Assembly (NCBI RefSeq): GCF_900009135.1
Contig: NZ_LT797706.1
Location: 171,276-235,275, forward strand
From: Planktothrix sp. PCC 11201
GTDB lineage: Bacteria; Cyanobacteriota; Cyanobacteriia; Cyanobacteriales; Microcoleaceae
Direction: 5' to 3'
DNA: 64,000 bases
Positions 6,729 to 15,358 of the stretch are shown piece by piece. The stretch's first letter is position 1. Each line of letters starts with the position of its first letter. The notes below the pieces were generated by a model, which had not been told where the DNA came from, ran no database searches, and saw nothing but the letters and a program-made list of their open reading frames with translations. A program made the translations under genes and the position numbers.

Positions 6729-8765
6729 TTATCCTGGGGTTATTGGTGTTAAAATTGAATGGGCAATTACCGGATCTTGATAACTCCCCTGATTATGGAT
6801 CATTTGCACCGCATTTGCCAATTTTTCAATCGGTGCATCTTTCAAGCAAAACCCATTTGCTCCTGCCGATAAAGCCTCTGATAATATTGATTCTTGGTCA
6901 GGCATCGCCAAAACTAAAATCTTGGATGGAATCACATAGGAACCCGCCTGAACTTTCCTCACCATGCGGATAAACTTGACCAAATTCATATCGGGTAGGG
7001 TGCTATCGACAACCGCCACATCAACATCAATCGATTCTAGTAACACCAAGCCCGTTTCGGCATTGGTAGCTTCGCTGGCGACTTCGATTCCGGGTTGCGA
7101 TCGCAGATTCTTTCTTAAGTTCAGGCGGGTTTCCTCATTATCTTCAATGATAGCCACCTGAATCGTATCATATTTTTGTTGAATTTTAGGATAACTTTCG
7201 CAAGCAGATAAATCATTAGCCGCGCCACAGGCAGAAATTGTTCCTAAAAAGTCAATATCTGCCGAATTTTTCTGTTGAGATTTTGTCATCTGTTCCGGGG
7301 TCAAAATCTTGGATTCATCAAAGCCAAACTCAACCTCTGTATGGAATCCTTTTTGTTTCACCCGTTTTAAATTATAGAATCGTTTATTCCAGGTTGTTTT
7401 CACAAATGCCCACAGACAACCGAGTAAATAACGCCGTTTAAATGGATCTTTTTCCAACCAATATTCCGGAAATTTCCAAGCATAAAACCGAGCATAATTT
7501 TGCAGCACTCCTTTAAGAACATCTTCCCTGGTCATATTATCGGGTTTAATAATTGGAGTCACAAAATTATAATGGGAATAATCGCGAATTTCCACTCGAT
7601 CTTCTAAATCTTGAAACAGTTCAGAAAACGGCCAAGGAGTGTACATATTCCAATTGGTCATATCCGCTTTCCAATCCCGCGCCATCCGATAGGTTTCTAA
7701 AATTGTTTCTGGGGTTTCATTGGGCAGTCCCATAATAAACTGAACCTCCGCTAAAATCCCATTTTCTCGCAATAATTGAACGGCTTTTTTATTATCGGCA
7801 ATGGTGGTTTCTTTTCTAAATAAATTTAGGTTTAATTGAGCCGTGGCTTCGGTTCCCAACGACACATGAACTAATCCCGCTTGGCGATATAACGGTAATT
7901 CTTTCTCATCTCTGAGGATATCTGTAACCCGGGTATTAATTCCCCAATGAACTCCTAAATTCCGATCCACTAATTCATGACATAAAGCCACAAATCGAGA
8001 TTTATTAATCGTCGGTTCTTCATCAGCTAAAATGAAAAATCCGATCTGATGTTCTTTAACTAAAGTTTCGATTTCATCAACAAAATGTTTCGGGGAACGA
8101 GAGCGATATTTTCGCCAGAATTTCCATTGAGAACAAAAGCGACAGCGAAACGGACAACCTCTGGAATAATTAGGAACCGCAACTCTAGTATTCAGAGGAG
8201 TATAAATATATTTATCCCAATCTAATAAACTCCAATCTGGGGTTAACGTGTTTAAATCTGAAATAGGAGGATGGGCAGGAGTTGCGACAACTTTACCCCC
8301 ATCTAAAAAGGCAATTCCTAATATATTATGGCGTTCTATTTCATCCGTACCATTAGCGATCGCTTTTAATAAATTAACGGTTATTTCTTCCCCTTCCCCT
8401 CGAATAATATAATCAACCCAAGGAGCCTCACTTAATACTTCCCGATACATATAAGTCGGGTGAACACCCCCCATAATTGCCTTGGCATTCGGGCAAATTT
8501 GTTTAACAATTTTTAGAGTATTTTGAGACTTATAAATCATCGGAGTAATAGCTGTTGCCAGCACCACATCCGGTTGACGATCTTGAAGAATTTTCGCTAA
8601 TTCTTCATCCTCAATAAAGTTAGTCATGGCATCGACAAATTCAATGTCGGTAAACCCGGCGGTTTTCAGTGCCCCCCCGACATAGGGAACCCAACTCGGG
8701 GGCCAATTTCCGGCAATTTCGGCCCCACCGGAATGATAATTAGGCTGAATTAACATGATCCGCAT
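6729..8765 (-). CDS. BchE-like B12/radical-SAM protein fused to receiver domain
   Basis: A 678-residue protein. The start at 8765 has CAGGAGG eight bases upstream. The first ~520 residues closely match BchE, the anaerobic Mg-protoporphyrin monomethyl ester cyclase of chlorophyll synthesis: SGGAEIAGNWPPSWV opens a cobalamin-binding domain, and CPFRCRFC (C204, C208, C211) binds the radical-SAM 4Fe-4S cluster. Residues ~532-678 are a response-regulator receiver domain: acidic pair ED near 541, phospho-acceptor Asp near 587 (AVVDSTLPD) and Lys near 642 (FCLKDA). The usual switch Thr/Ser is Ala (LVLAMPD). Known BchE proteins of about 500-560 residues lack this domain. Whether it makes chlorophyll precursors or another product is not settled by sequence. 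Confidence 0.85.
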   Translation of the reverse strand: MRIMLIQPNYHSGGAEIAGNWPPSWVPYVGGALKTAGFTDIEFVDAMTNFIEDEELAKILQDRQPDVVLATAITPMIYKSQNTLKIVKQICPNAKAIMGGVHPTYMYREVLSEAPWVDYIIRGEGEEITVNLLKAIANGTDEIERHNILGIAFLDGGKVVATPAHPPISDLNTLTPDWSLLDWDKYIYTPLNTRVAVPNYSRGCPFRCRFCSQWKFWRKYRSRSPKHFVDEIETLVKEHQIGFFILADEEPTINKSRFVALCHELVDRNLGVHWGINTRVTDILRDEKELPLYRQAGLVHVSLGTEATAQLNLNLFRKETTIADNKKAVQLLRENGILAEVQFIMGLPNETPETILETYRMARDWKADMTNWNMYTPWPFSELFQDLEDRVEIRDYSHYNFVTPIIKPDNMTREDVLKGVLQNYARFYAWKFPEYWLEKDPFKRRYLLGCLWAFVKTTWNKRFYNLKRVKQKGFHTEVEFGFDESKILTPEQMTKSQQKNSADIDFLGTISACGAANDLSACESYPKIQQKYDTIQVAIIEDNEETRLNLRKNLRSQPGIEVASEATNAETGLVLLESIDVDVAVVDSTLPDMNLVKFIRMVRKVQAGSYVIPSKILVLAMPDQESILSEALSAGANGFCLKDAPIEKLANAVQMIHNQGSYQDPVIAHSILTPITPG

Positions 8766-8872
8766 TTGCTTTCCTCCTGAAATGTTCAGTTTCTCTCCAG
8801 ACTTGCGAAGCAATGTAGATTATATAACCATATAGTGATTAAAAAGAAAATTTAATAATAATTTAACACTTC

Positions 8873-8925
8873 GTAGTGAGGCGTGAACGCTTCTACGCCC
8901 TGAAGGACTTACTACAAATAAGATA
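8873..8925. repeat. Dispersed hairpin-type repeat
   Basis: GTAGTGAG (8873-8880) and CTTACTAC (8918-8925) are imperfect inverted ends around GGCGTGAACGC and CGCCCTGAAG. Elements with this wording are common between genes of filamentous cyanobacteria. It is the only copy I noticed in this window. Confidence 0.4.
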
Positions 8926-8949
8926 GAATTTGGTAGTTTCTTGTAGAAG

Positions 8950-10434
8950 TTGAGCATCGTGTTAAAAACGTCAAAATGGTTTTATCAAACCTGCATTTAT
9001 ATCGGTTCATCTTTGATCTTGTGGGGGTGTGCAAAGCCTTTTTCGCTAGTTTTACCAACTGAAATACCTGACTTAGAAGTCTCCGAAACCCCGAAACCCA
9101 TCCTAGAAAAACCTGTTAATAGTTTAGGAGGTTATTTCTATTCCAACGGTGAAAATGCTTTGGGGCCGTTTACCCAGGGAATGCTGCAAAAATGCCGGGA
9201 CTTGAATGGTGGCAATGTCTGTAATACCAAGGAATGGCCTGAACCCTTGTTTATCAAAGCCTATGGAGACAGGCGTTGTCCTAATGGTAGTCGCCTGAAT
9301 CGAATTTTGGGCTATTGCGTAGAAGGAAAGGAGGCGTTAGGCCCTTTTTCTCAAGAGCTTGTCGCTACCTGTGAGGGAACTGACGGGGGCAAGGCTTGCG
9401 GGTCAACTCGCTGGAGTTCTGAATTTTTGTATAAAATAATACGCGATAAAGGACTAATTACTCCTGTCGCAGATCGTCCTCCTCAGTTTGTTCTCCTAGC
9501 TTTTGATGGTTCCTATTCCCTAGATGCCTGGAAAAAATCTCGCAACTTTACTCAAAGTATGGCAAAAAAAAATATCCCGGTTCACTTTACCTATTTTATT
9601 AGTGGGGTTTATTTTGTGAATAATGAGAAACGCAACCTCTATAAACCTCCTGGGGGAAAGGGTCAGGGACGGTCTGCCATTGGTTGGGGTGGCACTAAGC
9701 AAGAGATTAATCTCCGCCTAGAACAGTTAAATCAAGCATACCAAGAGGGTCATGAAATTGGTTCCCATGCGGTGGGTCACTTTGATGGGAGTCGCTGGAG
9801 TGAGACGGACTGGAAGCGAGAGTTTGAATATTTTGATCAGTTTATTTTTGATGCCTATAAAATTAATGGTTTGAAGGGTACTTTTGACTTTGACCGCAGT
9901 GCCATTCAAGGTTTTCGCGCTCCTGAGTTGGGTCAGAGTCCGGGTTTATACAAAACCTTGAAGAAAGAAGGATTTCGCTATGATACTAGCAAGGTAGCAG
10001 CAGCGAATTACTGGCCAAAACCAGAAAATGGGATTTGGAATTTTCCCCTGGCTTCCCTAACGACGGCAATTACCCGCAAAAATGTTCTGTCGATGGATTA
10101 TAACTTTTACTATCTCCATTCCCAGGGGAAACCTAACTCTAGTAATGCCAAGCACTACGAGGAAGATACTTTTCAAACTTATTTAAAATACTTCCAGAGT
10201 AACTATTCTGGCAACCGCGCGCCTGTAAATATCGGTCATCACTTTTCGGCTTGGAATCAGGGGGCTTACCAGAAGGCACTGTTTCGCTTTGCTGAGGCGG
10301 TTTGTGGGAAACCAGAAGTCCGATGTGTCACCTATAGTGAGTTGGCGGATTTTATGGATTTGCAAACGCCGGAACAAATTGCTGTTTATCAGAAGGGGGA
10401 TTTTCCTAAACTGGATTTAGGGAAAATGAATTGA
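8950..10434 (+). CDS. Polysaccharide deacetylase-like lipoprotein
   Basis: A 494-residue protein starting with TTG (8950) or GTG (8959). The N-terminus has a lipoprotein signal (SSLILWGC, Cys near 27). Residues ~45-160 hold two copies of a small Cys module: ALGPF, then C, GG, C and W (second copy ALGPFSQELVATC and on). The C-terminal part is a NodB-like deacetylase fold: LLAFDGSYS with the first Asp, HEIGSHAVGHFDG supplying the metal His pair, and GFRAPEL with the conserved Arg. It probably de-N-acetylates an envelope polysaccharide at the cell surface. The Cys modules are probably for binding or structure. Substrate unknown. Confidence 0.75.
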   Translation: MSIVLKTSKWFYQTCIYIGSSLILWGCAKPFSLVLPTEIPDLEVSETPKPILEKPVNSLGGYFYSNGENALGPFTQGMLQKCRDLNGGNVCNTKEWPEPLFIKAYGDRRCPNGSRLNRILGYCVEGKEALGPFSQELVATCEGTDGGKACGSTRWSSEFLYKIIRDKGLITPVADRPPQFVLLAFDGSYSLDAWKKSRNFTQSMAKKNIPVHFTYFISGVYFVNNEKRNLYKPPGGKGQGRSAIGWGGTKQEINLRLEQLNQAYQEGHEIGSHAVGHFDGSRWSETDWKREFEYFDQFIFDAYKINGLKGTFDFDRSAIQGFRAPELGQSPGLYKTLKKEGFRYDTSKVAAANYWPKPENGIWNFPLASLTTAITRKNVLSMDYNFYYLHSQGKPNSSNAKHYEEDTFQTYLKYFQSNYSGNRAPVNIGHHFSAWNQGAYQKALFRFAEAVCGKPEVRCVTYSELADFMDLQTPEQIAVYQKGDFPKLDLGKMN

Positions 10435-10568
10435 ATTATGTTCTCATTTATCAGAATTTTTTGACTCGTAAATTCCGCAATGTCAGAAAACATTCAATTG
10501 CTTTTTGATAAAACTATATGGTAGTATAATTTTATAATCAATCCTGATTCCTAAAGGGGTGAAAAACC

Positions 10569-11258
10569 ATGCTCTTTCGCCAATTGTTCGACCCGGAAAC
10601 CAGTACCTATACCTATCTAATGGCGGATGAAACCACTCAAGAGGCGGTTTTAGTCGATCCCGTATTAGAACAAGTGGAACGAGATTTCACCCTGTTGCAA
10701 GAGTTGGGGCTGACCTTGCGCTATTGTTTGGAAACCCATGTTCACGCCGATCACATCACTGGAACTGGGAAATTGCGAGAACTAACTAAATGTCTGGGAG
10801 TTGTTCCAGAAAACGCTATTGTTAATTGTGCCGATCGCTGGATTAAAGATGGAGAAATCTTAGAGATTGGGGATGTTAGAATTGAAGCGATCGCCACCTG
10901 GGGACACACTGATAGTCATAGTGCTTATTTAGTGAATGGCGATCGCATTTTAACCGGAGATTCCTTATTAATTCGAGGCTGTGGACGCACGGATTTTCAA
11001 AGTGGAAATGCCGGGTTACTCTACGATAATATTACTCAAAAATTATTTACCCTTCCCGATCAAACCGCCGTCTATCCCGGTCATGACTATAAGGGAAGAA
11101 CGGTTTCTACTATTGGAGAGGAAAAACAATTTAATCCTCGTTTTGTGGGTCATGATCGAGACAGTTTTATTAACATGATGAATAACTTAAATTTACCCGA
11201 CCCCAAAAAAATTGCTGAAGCCGTTCCCGCCAATCAACAGTGTGGAAATAAAGATTAA
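10569..11258 (+). CDS. ETHE1-like persulfide dioxygenase
   Basis: A 229-residue metallo-beta-lactamase-fold protein. THVHADH (about 57-63) is the metal-binding motif; the further ligands are in WGHTDSH, the D of LTGDSLLI, and YPGHDYKG near the C-terminus. GRTDF and YPGHDYKG are typical of the ETHE1 branch, which oxidises glutathione persulfide to sulfite with one iron. A rhodanese with membrane helices and a SulP transporter follow, making a sulfide-oxidation and sulfur-anion transport cassette. An ATG with GGGGTGAAAAACC just upstream gives the start. Substrate inferred from family and neighbours. Confidence 0.85.
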   Translation: MLFRQLFDPETSTYTYLMADETTQEAVLVDPVLEQVERDFTLLQELGLTLRYCLETHVHADHITGTGKLRELTKCLGVVPENAIVNCADRWIKDGEILEIGDVRIEAIATWGHTDSHSAYLVNGDRILTGDSLLIRGCGRTDFQSGNAGLLYDNITQKLFTLPDQTAVYPGHDYKGRTVSTIGEEKQFNPRFVGHDRDSFINMMNNLNLPDPKKIAEAVPANQQCGNKD

Positions 11259-11361
11259 AGTGATAAGATTTTTGAAGTTCATTTTAAACATCCTATTAAA
11301 ATGTTGTATAATACAATAGATCAGGTTAATCCAAATTACTTAATTTATCAATTCTAAAAAT

Positions 11362-11901
11362 ATGGTTAAATCTCTTAGTGATCGCTTACAGTCCATTGAT
11401 TCCGAAACCTTAAAACAATGGCTAGATCAAGACAAAATTACTTTAATTGATGTTCGAGAACCTTCTGAACACGCCGGGGAATATATTGCCGGATCAATTC
11501 TAGTTCCTTTATCCACTTTTGCTCCCGCAAATGTACCCTTAGATCCCTCTAAATCCGTTGTTTTGTATTGTCAAACCAGCAACCGTAGTGGACAAGCGGC
11601 TCAAAAATTATTGGGGGCAGGATTTGAACAGGTGATCCACCTACAGGGGGGATTAAATGCGTGGAAACAAGCGGGATATCCAACAGTTATTAATAAAAAT
11701 GCTCCCATCAGTATCATGCGCCAGGTACAAATTGTCGCAGGGTCATTGGTTTTAATCGGAACCTTATTAGGGGTATTTGTTTCTCCCAACTTCCTATTTT
11801 TAAGTGGCTTTGTCGGAGCCGGATTGCTATTTGCAGGAATTAGTAATACCTGTGCTATGGCAATATTATTGGCAAAATTACCTTATAATCAGCGTGCTTA
11901 A
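11362..11901 (+). CDS. Membrane-anchored rhodanese (DUF2892 tail)
   Basis: A 179-residue protein. Residues ~10-108 form a rhodanese domain with the active Cys in VVLYCQTSNRSG, which carries sulfane sulfur. Residues ~120-172 contain two membrane helices (IVAGSLVLIGTLLGVFV and LFLSGFVGAGLLFAG) of the DUF2892/YgaP type. This pairing resembles E. coli YgaP. It lies between the persulfide dioxygenase and the SulP transporter and stops 10 bases before the transporter start, so coupling is likely. It may deliver persulfide to, or take thiosulfate or thiocyanate-type sulfur from, the neighbouring enzymes at the membrane. Confidence 0.85.
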   Translation: MVKSLSDRLQSIDSETLKQWLDQDKITLIDVREPSEHAGEYIAGSILVPLSTFAPANVPLDPSKSVVLYCQTSNRSGQAAQKLLGAGFEQVIHLQGGLNAWKQAGYPTVINKNAPISIMRQVQIVAGSLVLIGTLLGVFVSPNFLFLSGFVGAGLLFAGISNTCAMAILLAKLPYNQRA

Positions 11902-11911
11902 GTTAGGAAGA

Positions 11912-13633
11912 ATGCGGGAATATTTTCCGATTTTAGATTGGGGATTAAATTACAAACGAGACGATTTAACTGGAGATTTAACCGCCGGAATTATTGTGGC
12001 GAGTTTATTAATTCCCCAGGGAATGGCCTATGCAATGCTGGCAGGTTTACCGCCGGAAGTAGGACTCTATGCCAGTATTTTTCCTCAGATTGTTTATGCG
12101 TTTTTGGGAACAGCTTCCATGCTATCTGTGGCTCCGGTGGCGGTGGATTCCTTAATGGTAGCAGCAGCCGTTAGTGCGATCGCCACCGAGAACACACCGG
12201 AATATTTGGGATATGCTTTAACCTTAGCATTATTAGTCGGAATTATTGAACTTTTAATCGGAATTTTTCGCTTAGGATTTATCGCTAATTTCCTGAGTCA
12301 AGCGGTAATTTCTGGGTTTATTAGTGCGGCGGCAATTTTAATTGGATTTAGTCAAGTTAAGCATCTTTTGGGAATTAAAATCCCTCAGACGGAATCATTT
12401 TTTGATACGGTTGTTTCTATTATTCAAGCTAGTCCCAATCTGAATATCATCACTTTAGGGTTAGGGATCAGTAGTTTAGTCTTCCTATTATATTTTAATC
12501 GCGGTTTAGGACAATATCTTAAATCTCAAGGGGTTAAGGAATCGATTATTATTCCCCTGACTAAAAGCGGGCCGCTAATATTAGTCATTCTGAGTTCGGT
12601 TTTCGTGGGAGTATTACATTTAGATCAAGGATTTGGGGTGAAAGTCGTGGGAGAAATTCCTAGGGGGTTTCCGCCTTTTACCATACCTAATTTTGATTTA
12701 AACAATATCAAATTATTAGGGACTTCTGCCTTAGCTATTAGTTTTGTCGGGTTTATGGAAGCCTTTTCTGTTGGTCAGTTTTTAGCTAGTAAAAAACGCC
12801 AAAAAGTTGAAGCGAATCAAGAATTGATTGCTTTAGGAGCATCGAATATAACGGCTGCATTCACCGGAGGCTATCCCATAACAGGAGGGTTAAGTCGTTC
12901 TGTGGTTAACTTTTCATCTGGGGCAAATACAGCCTTAGCATCAATCATTACGGCATTATTTCTGATGTTAACTGTTTTATTTTTCACCCCCTTATTTTAT
13001 TATTTACCTCAAACCAGTTTAGCGGCAATTATTTTAGTGGCGGTGGGAAATTTACTCGACTTTCCCACCTTAAAACGGTTATGGAACTATAATAAACTAG
13101 ATGGAATTACTTGGGGTGGTACTTTTATTGCGGTGTTGCTAACGGGTGCGGAACAGGGAATTATTTTGGGGGTATTGATTTCTCTAGTTTTACATTTAGC
13201 TCGAACCAGTAAACCCCATGTTGCTATTTTAGGACGGGTGGAAAATACGGAACATTTTCGCAATATTTTACGCCATCCGGTGACAACTAGCCCCCATATT
13301 TTGGCGGTGCGAATAGATGAAAGTTTGTATTTTGTCAATACCAAATATTTAGAAAATTATTTATTAAAATTAGTAACAGAACAAAAAGAAGTCGAATATT
13401 TACTGTTAGTCTGTAGTGGGATTAACTCGATTGATGGCAGTGCTTTAGAAACCCTACAGCGTCTGATAGAGGATTTACACCAGATGGGAATTGAGTTTTA
13501 TCTTTCTGAGGTTAAAGGCCCGGTTTTTGATCAATTAGAAAAAATTGGGTTTGTGGATAAATTAGGACGAGATCGGATTTTTTTAAGCACCGATCAAGCC
13601 ATCAAAGAACTATCTCAAAGGGTTTCCCTTTAA
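11912..13633 (+). CDS. SulP-family anion transporter with STAS domain
   Basis: A 573-residue permease. The ATG at 11912 with TAGGAAG upstream is preferred to a longer overlapping frame from 11804 that would cover the rhodanese helices. The SulP signature is clear: DLTAGIIVASLLIPQGMAY then AGLPPEVGLYASIFP. About ten to twelve hydrophobic spans follow. The C-terminal ~110 residues are a STAS domain (RIDESLYFVNTKYLEN, GINSIDGSALETLQ). SulP proteins carry sulfate, bicarbonate or other anions. In cyanobacteria BicA is a SulP bicarbonate carrier, but the upstream sulfur genes favour sulfate or sulfite here. Substrate is inferred from neighbours only. Confidence 0.85.
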   Translation: MREYFPILDWGLNYKRDDLTGDLTAGIIVASLLIPQGMAYAMLAGLPPEVGLYASIFPQIVYAFLGTASMLSVAPVAVDSLMVAAAVSAIATENTPEYLGYALTLALLVGIIELLIGIFRLGFIANFLSQAVISGFISAAAILIGFSQVKHLLGIKIPQTESFFDTVVSIIQASPNLNIITLGLGISSLVFLLYFNRGLGQYLKSQGVKESIIIPLTKSGPLILVILSSVFVGVLHLDQGFGVKVVGEIPRGFPPFTIPNFDLNNIKLLGTSALAISFVGFMEAFSVGQFLASKKRQKVEANQELIALGASNITAAFTGGYPITGGLSRSVVNFSSGANTALASIITALFLMLTVLFFTPLFYYLPQTSLAAIILVAVGNLLDFPTLKRLWNYNKLDGITWGGTFIAVLLTGAEQGIILGVLISLVLHLARTSKPHVAILGRVENTEHFRNILRHPVTTSPHILAVRIDESLYFVNTKYLENYLLKLVTEQKEVEYLLLVCSGINSIDGSALETLQRLIEDLHQMGIEFYLSEVKGPVFDQLEKIGFVDKLGRDRIFLSTDQAIKELSQRVSL

Positions 13634-13720
13634 CCCTTAATTGATTTGATAGTGGCATTCCCTGTTTTTTCTGACCTAAAGATGGGATAATTTAATTATC
13701 TTGTGTTGAAAAGGATGCTG

Positions 13721-14194
13721 ATGCACGATTCTACTGTAAAACCGATCACCCGTAATTTTTCACTGCTTGTGCCCGTACCTGAAATTCATTTGCTTTCCGG
13801 TCAGGATGTTTGTGAACAGGAAGGAAAAGTAGCGTTTGGGAGTCAAGATTTTGAAGTTTTCCGCAAACTTGACCAAGACCGAAATGATCGGATCGTTAAA
13901 GTTTTTATCTATGCAACTTTGCAAGAAAATCGTTCCTTTATTCCTAAAGTCACCTGGCAAGCCCTATATATTGGTCATGTAGACTCGCGCCGAGGTCGCC
14001 ATCCCCAAGGAATGAAATATCGTCCAGCTACAGCCGCCAATGATGCCCCCAATTTTGCTATTTTTTGGGAAGTCACCGACCTCAAACCCTTAGATATTCC
14101 TCTGAATATTTCTAATTTCAAAGCCGTGGGGAAAAAAGATGCCTTTCAATCTCGATTTATTCCAGAAAAGCCGTTAATCATTCAATATTTTTAA
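13721..14194 (+). CDS. Hypothetical protein
   Basis: A 157-residue soluble protein with no recognised family. Two further in-frame starts lie upstream (GTG 13703, ATG 13715); 13721 is chosen because AAAAGGA precedes it by a suitable distance. It has beta-rich stretches (FSLLVPVPEIHLL, IVKVFIYATL) and a region with WQALYIGHVDSRRGRHPQG. There is no signal peptide or membrane segment. It follows SulP in the same direction but is 87 bases away. I cannot assign a function. Confidence 0.55.
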   Translation: MHDSTVKPITRNFSLLVPVPEIHLLSGQDVCEQEGKVAFGSQDFEVFRKLDQDRNDRIVKVFIYATLQENRSFIPKVTWQALYIGHVDSRRGRHPQGMKYRPATAANDAPNFAIFWEVTDLKPLDIPLNISNFKAVGKKDAFQSRFIPEKPLIIQYF

Positions 14195-14261
14195 AATATC
14201 TACAAATTTAGTATAAATTCTTCATGAGGTTAATTAAATATTCTCGCTTTCACAAAATATT

Positions 14262-14432
14262 GTAGGGGCGGGTTCTGTAATAATCTTGAATTGTCACAAA
14301 TAATTTTAATCAACCCGCCCTACTCGCTCATGGAAATCTACAATTAACGATTAATTAAGATTGTGTTGGGGTCGGGTCGGGTTTAGTAGGTTTTGGGATG
14401 AGTTTTCTAGGTTGACTCGAACCCGCCCCTAC
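14262..14432. repeat. Inverted-repeat element, GTAGGGGCGGG type
   Basis: GTAGGGGCGGGTTC (14262-14275) is inverted as GAACCCGCCCCTAC (14419-14432), with a shorter internal copy AACCCGCCCTAC (14312-14323). This fills the 313-base gap between two genes. Related words occur at 16583 and 34314. It looks like a small non-autonomous dispersed element with no coding capacity. Confidence 0.6.
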
Positions 14433-14507
14433 GGGGTTTGATGAAAATTTAGGCGGGAAATGAGATAAACTATAGACAGCTTAATTTATCATTTCATTAA
14501 TAATACC

Positions 14508-14909
14508 GTGTCTCCTCAACCTACAACTACTGCTAACACCAAAGCACTCGCCGCTTTAGACGATCAGCTTTCTAATCGTTTTATTCACCTTGATCCGGCG
14601 GGATATTTTATTATTTATATTGACCGAGAAGCGGGATTAATCTGTGCCGAACACTATACCAATGCTATCAATGAAAAAGGATTAGCTGTTGATCCAGAAA
14701 CCGGAGAACCTTTCCCTTGTACGGGAAGTTTAAAGCGCGAACCTACGGCTATTTTTACGGGAAAAACCGCTAAGGAATTAGGGATTAAAATTACTGAAGA
14801 AACCCAACCCTGTCCGGTCAGTTGTTTGGATCATGCCTTGTATCTGGGACGGGAATTTGTGCGGGCGGAAATCTCCTTAATTTCCGGGTCTGATTATATT
14901 CAAGATTAA
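14508..14909 (+). CDS. DUF4346-like conserved cyanobacterial protein
   Basis: A 133-residue protein with a GTG start at 14508. The motifs HLDPAGYFIIYIDREAGLI, AINEKGLAVDPETGEP, GKTAKELGIKI and CPVSCLDHALYLGREFVRAE match my memory of the cyanobacterial DUF4346 family at its usual length. The protein is soluble, with several well-spaced Cys residues (near 47, 69, 103, 107). Function is not known to me. The gene lies tail to tail with psb30, and a 9-bp hairpin sits between them. Confidence 0.75.
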   Translation: MSPQPTTTANTKALAALDDQLSNRFIHLDPAGYFIIYIDREAGLICAEHYTNAINEKGLAVDPETGEPFPCTGSLKREPTAIFTGKTAKELGIKITEETQPCPVSCLDHALYLGREFVRAEISLISGSDYIQD

Positions 14910-14917
14910 ATTAACTA

Positions 14918-14939
14918 GAGACGTTGCCACCAACGTCTC
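14918..14939. terminator. Hairpin between convergent genes
   Basis: GAGACGTTG (14918-14926) and CAACGTCTC (14931-14939) form a 9-bp stem with a 4-base loop between the stops of the DUF4346-like gene and psb30. There is no long T run, so termination is likely but not certain. The wording also fits the dispersed GAGACG hairpin family seen at 20675 and 27575. Confidence 0.55.
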
Positions 14940-14950
14940 CATCCTCTTGA

Positions 14951-15082
14951 TTAGAGATCGCCACCACGAAAAGCTAGTAAGATAATGACTGCCGGGCCAG
15001 CCACCACAATCAGACCCAACATTGTAAGCTGTGCAATAAGCTCAAAGTTGATATCGCCCAAAAAACTTGTAATTGCGTCCAT
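14951..15082 (-). CDS. psb30: Photosystem II protein Psb30 (Ycf12)
   Basis: A 43-residue single-span thylakoid protein. The sequence [20 protein letters not shown] followed by [13 protein letters not shown] matches Psb30/Ycf12 closely (conserved NFE-IAQLT, AGP, R-G-L end). Psb30 is a peripheral subunit of photosystem II near cytochrome b559 that helps stabilise the complex. A strong ribosome site (GGAGG, four bases from the ATG) supports the start. It is too short for routine gene calling. It is transcribed alone, leftward. Confidence 0.92.
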   Translation of the reverse strand: MDAITSFLGDINFELIAQLTMLGLIVVAGPAVIILLAFRGGDL

Positions 15083-15358
15083 TATTCCTCCAAACCTAAC
15101 GAGTGTAAATATTGACTGTTGGTAAAAATCAACAGTTGATCTTACCAGGCGATCGCACCCTCATTTTAAGATTTTTCACAAAACGCAATACAACTCAGGG
15201 GATATCGAACCCAGAAGCCGTAATCGGGTTTCCTATTCCCTGAGATAGAGGATGGAGTGGCTGATCTGAGATATAGAGACTAATCTAAGGACAGAACGCG
15301 GTAATCGTGGTAAAGTCATGCTCATCAAACCCATTTTAATAAATTCCAAATCACTTGA

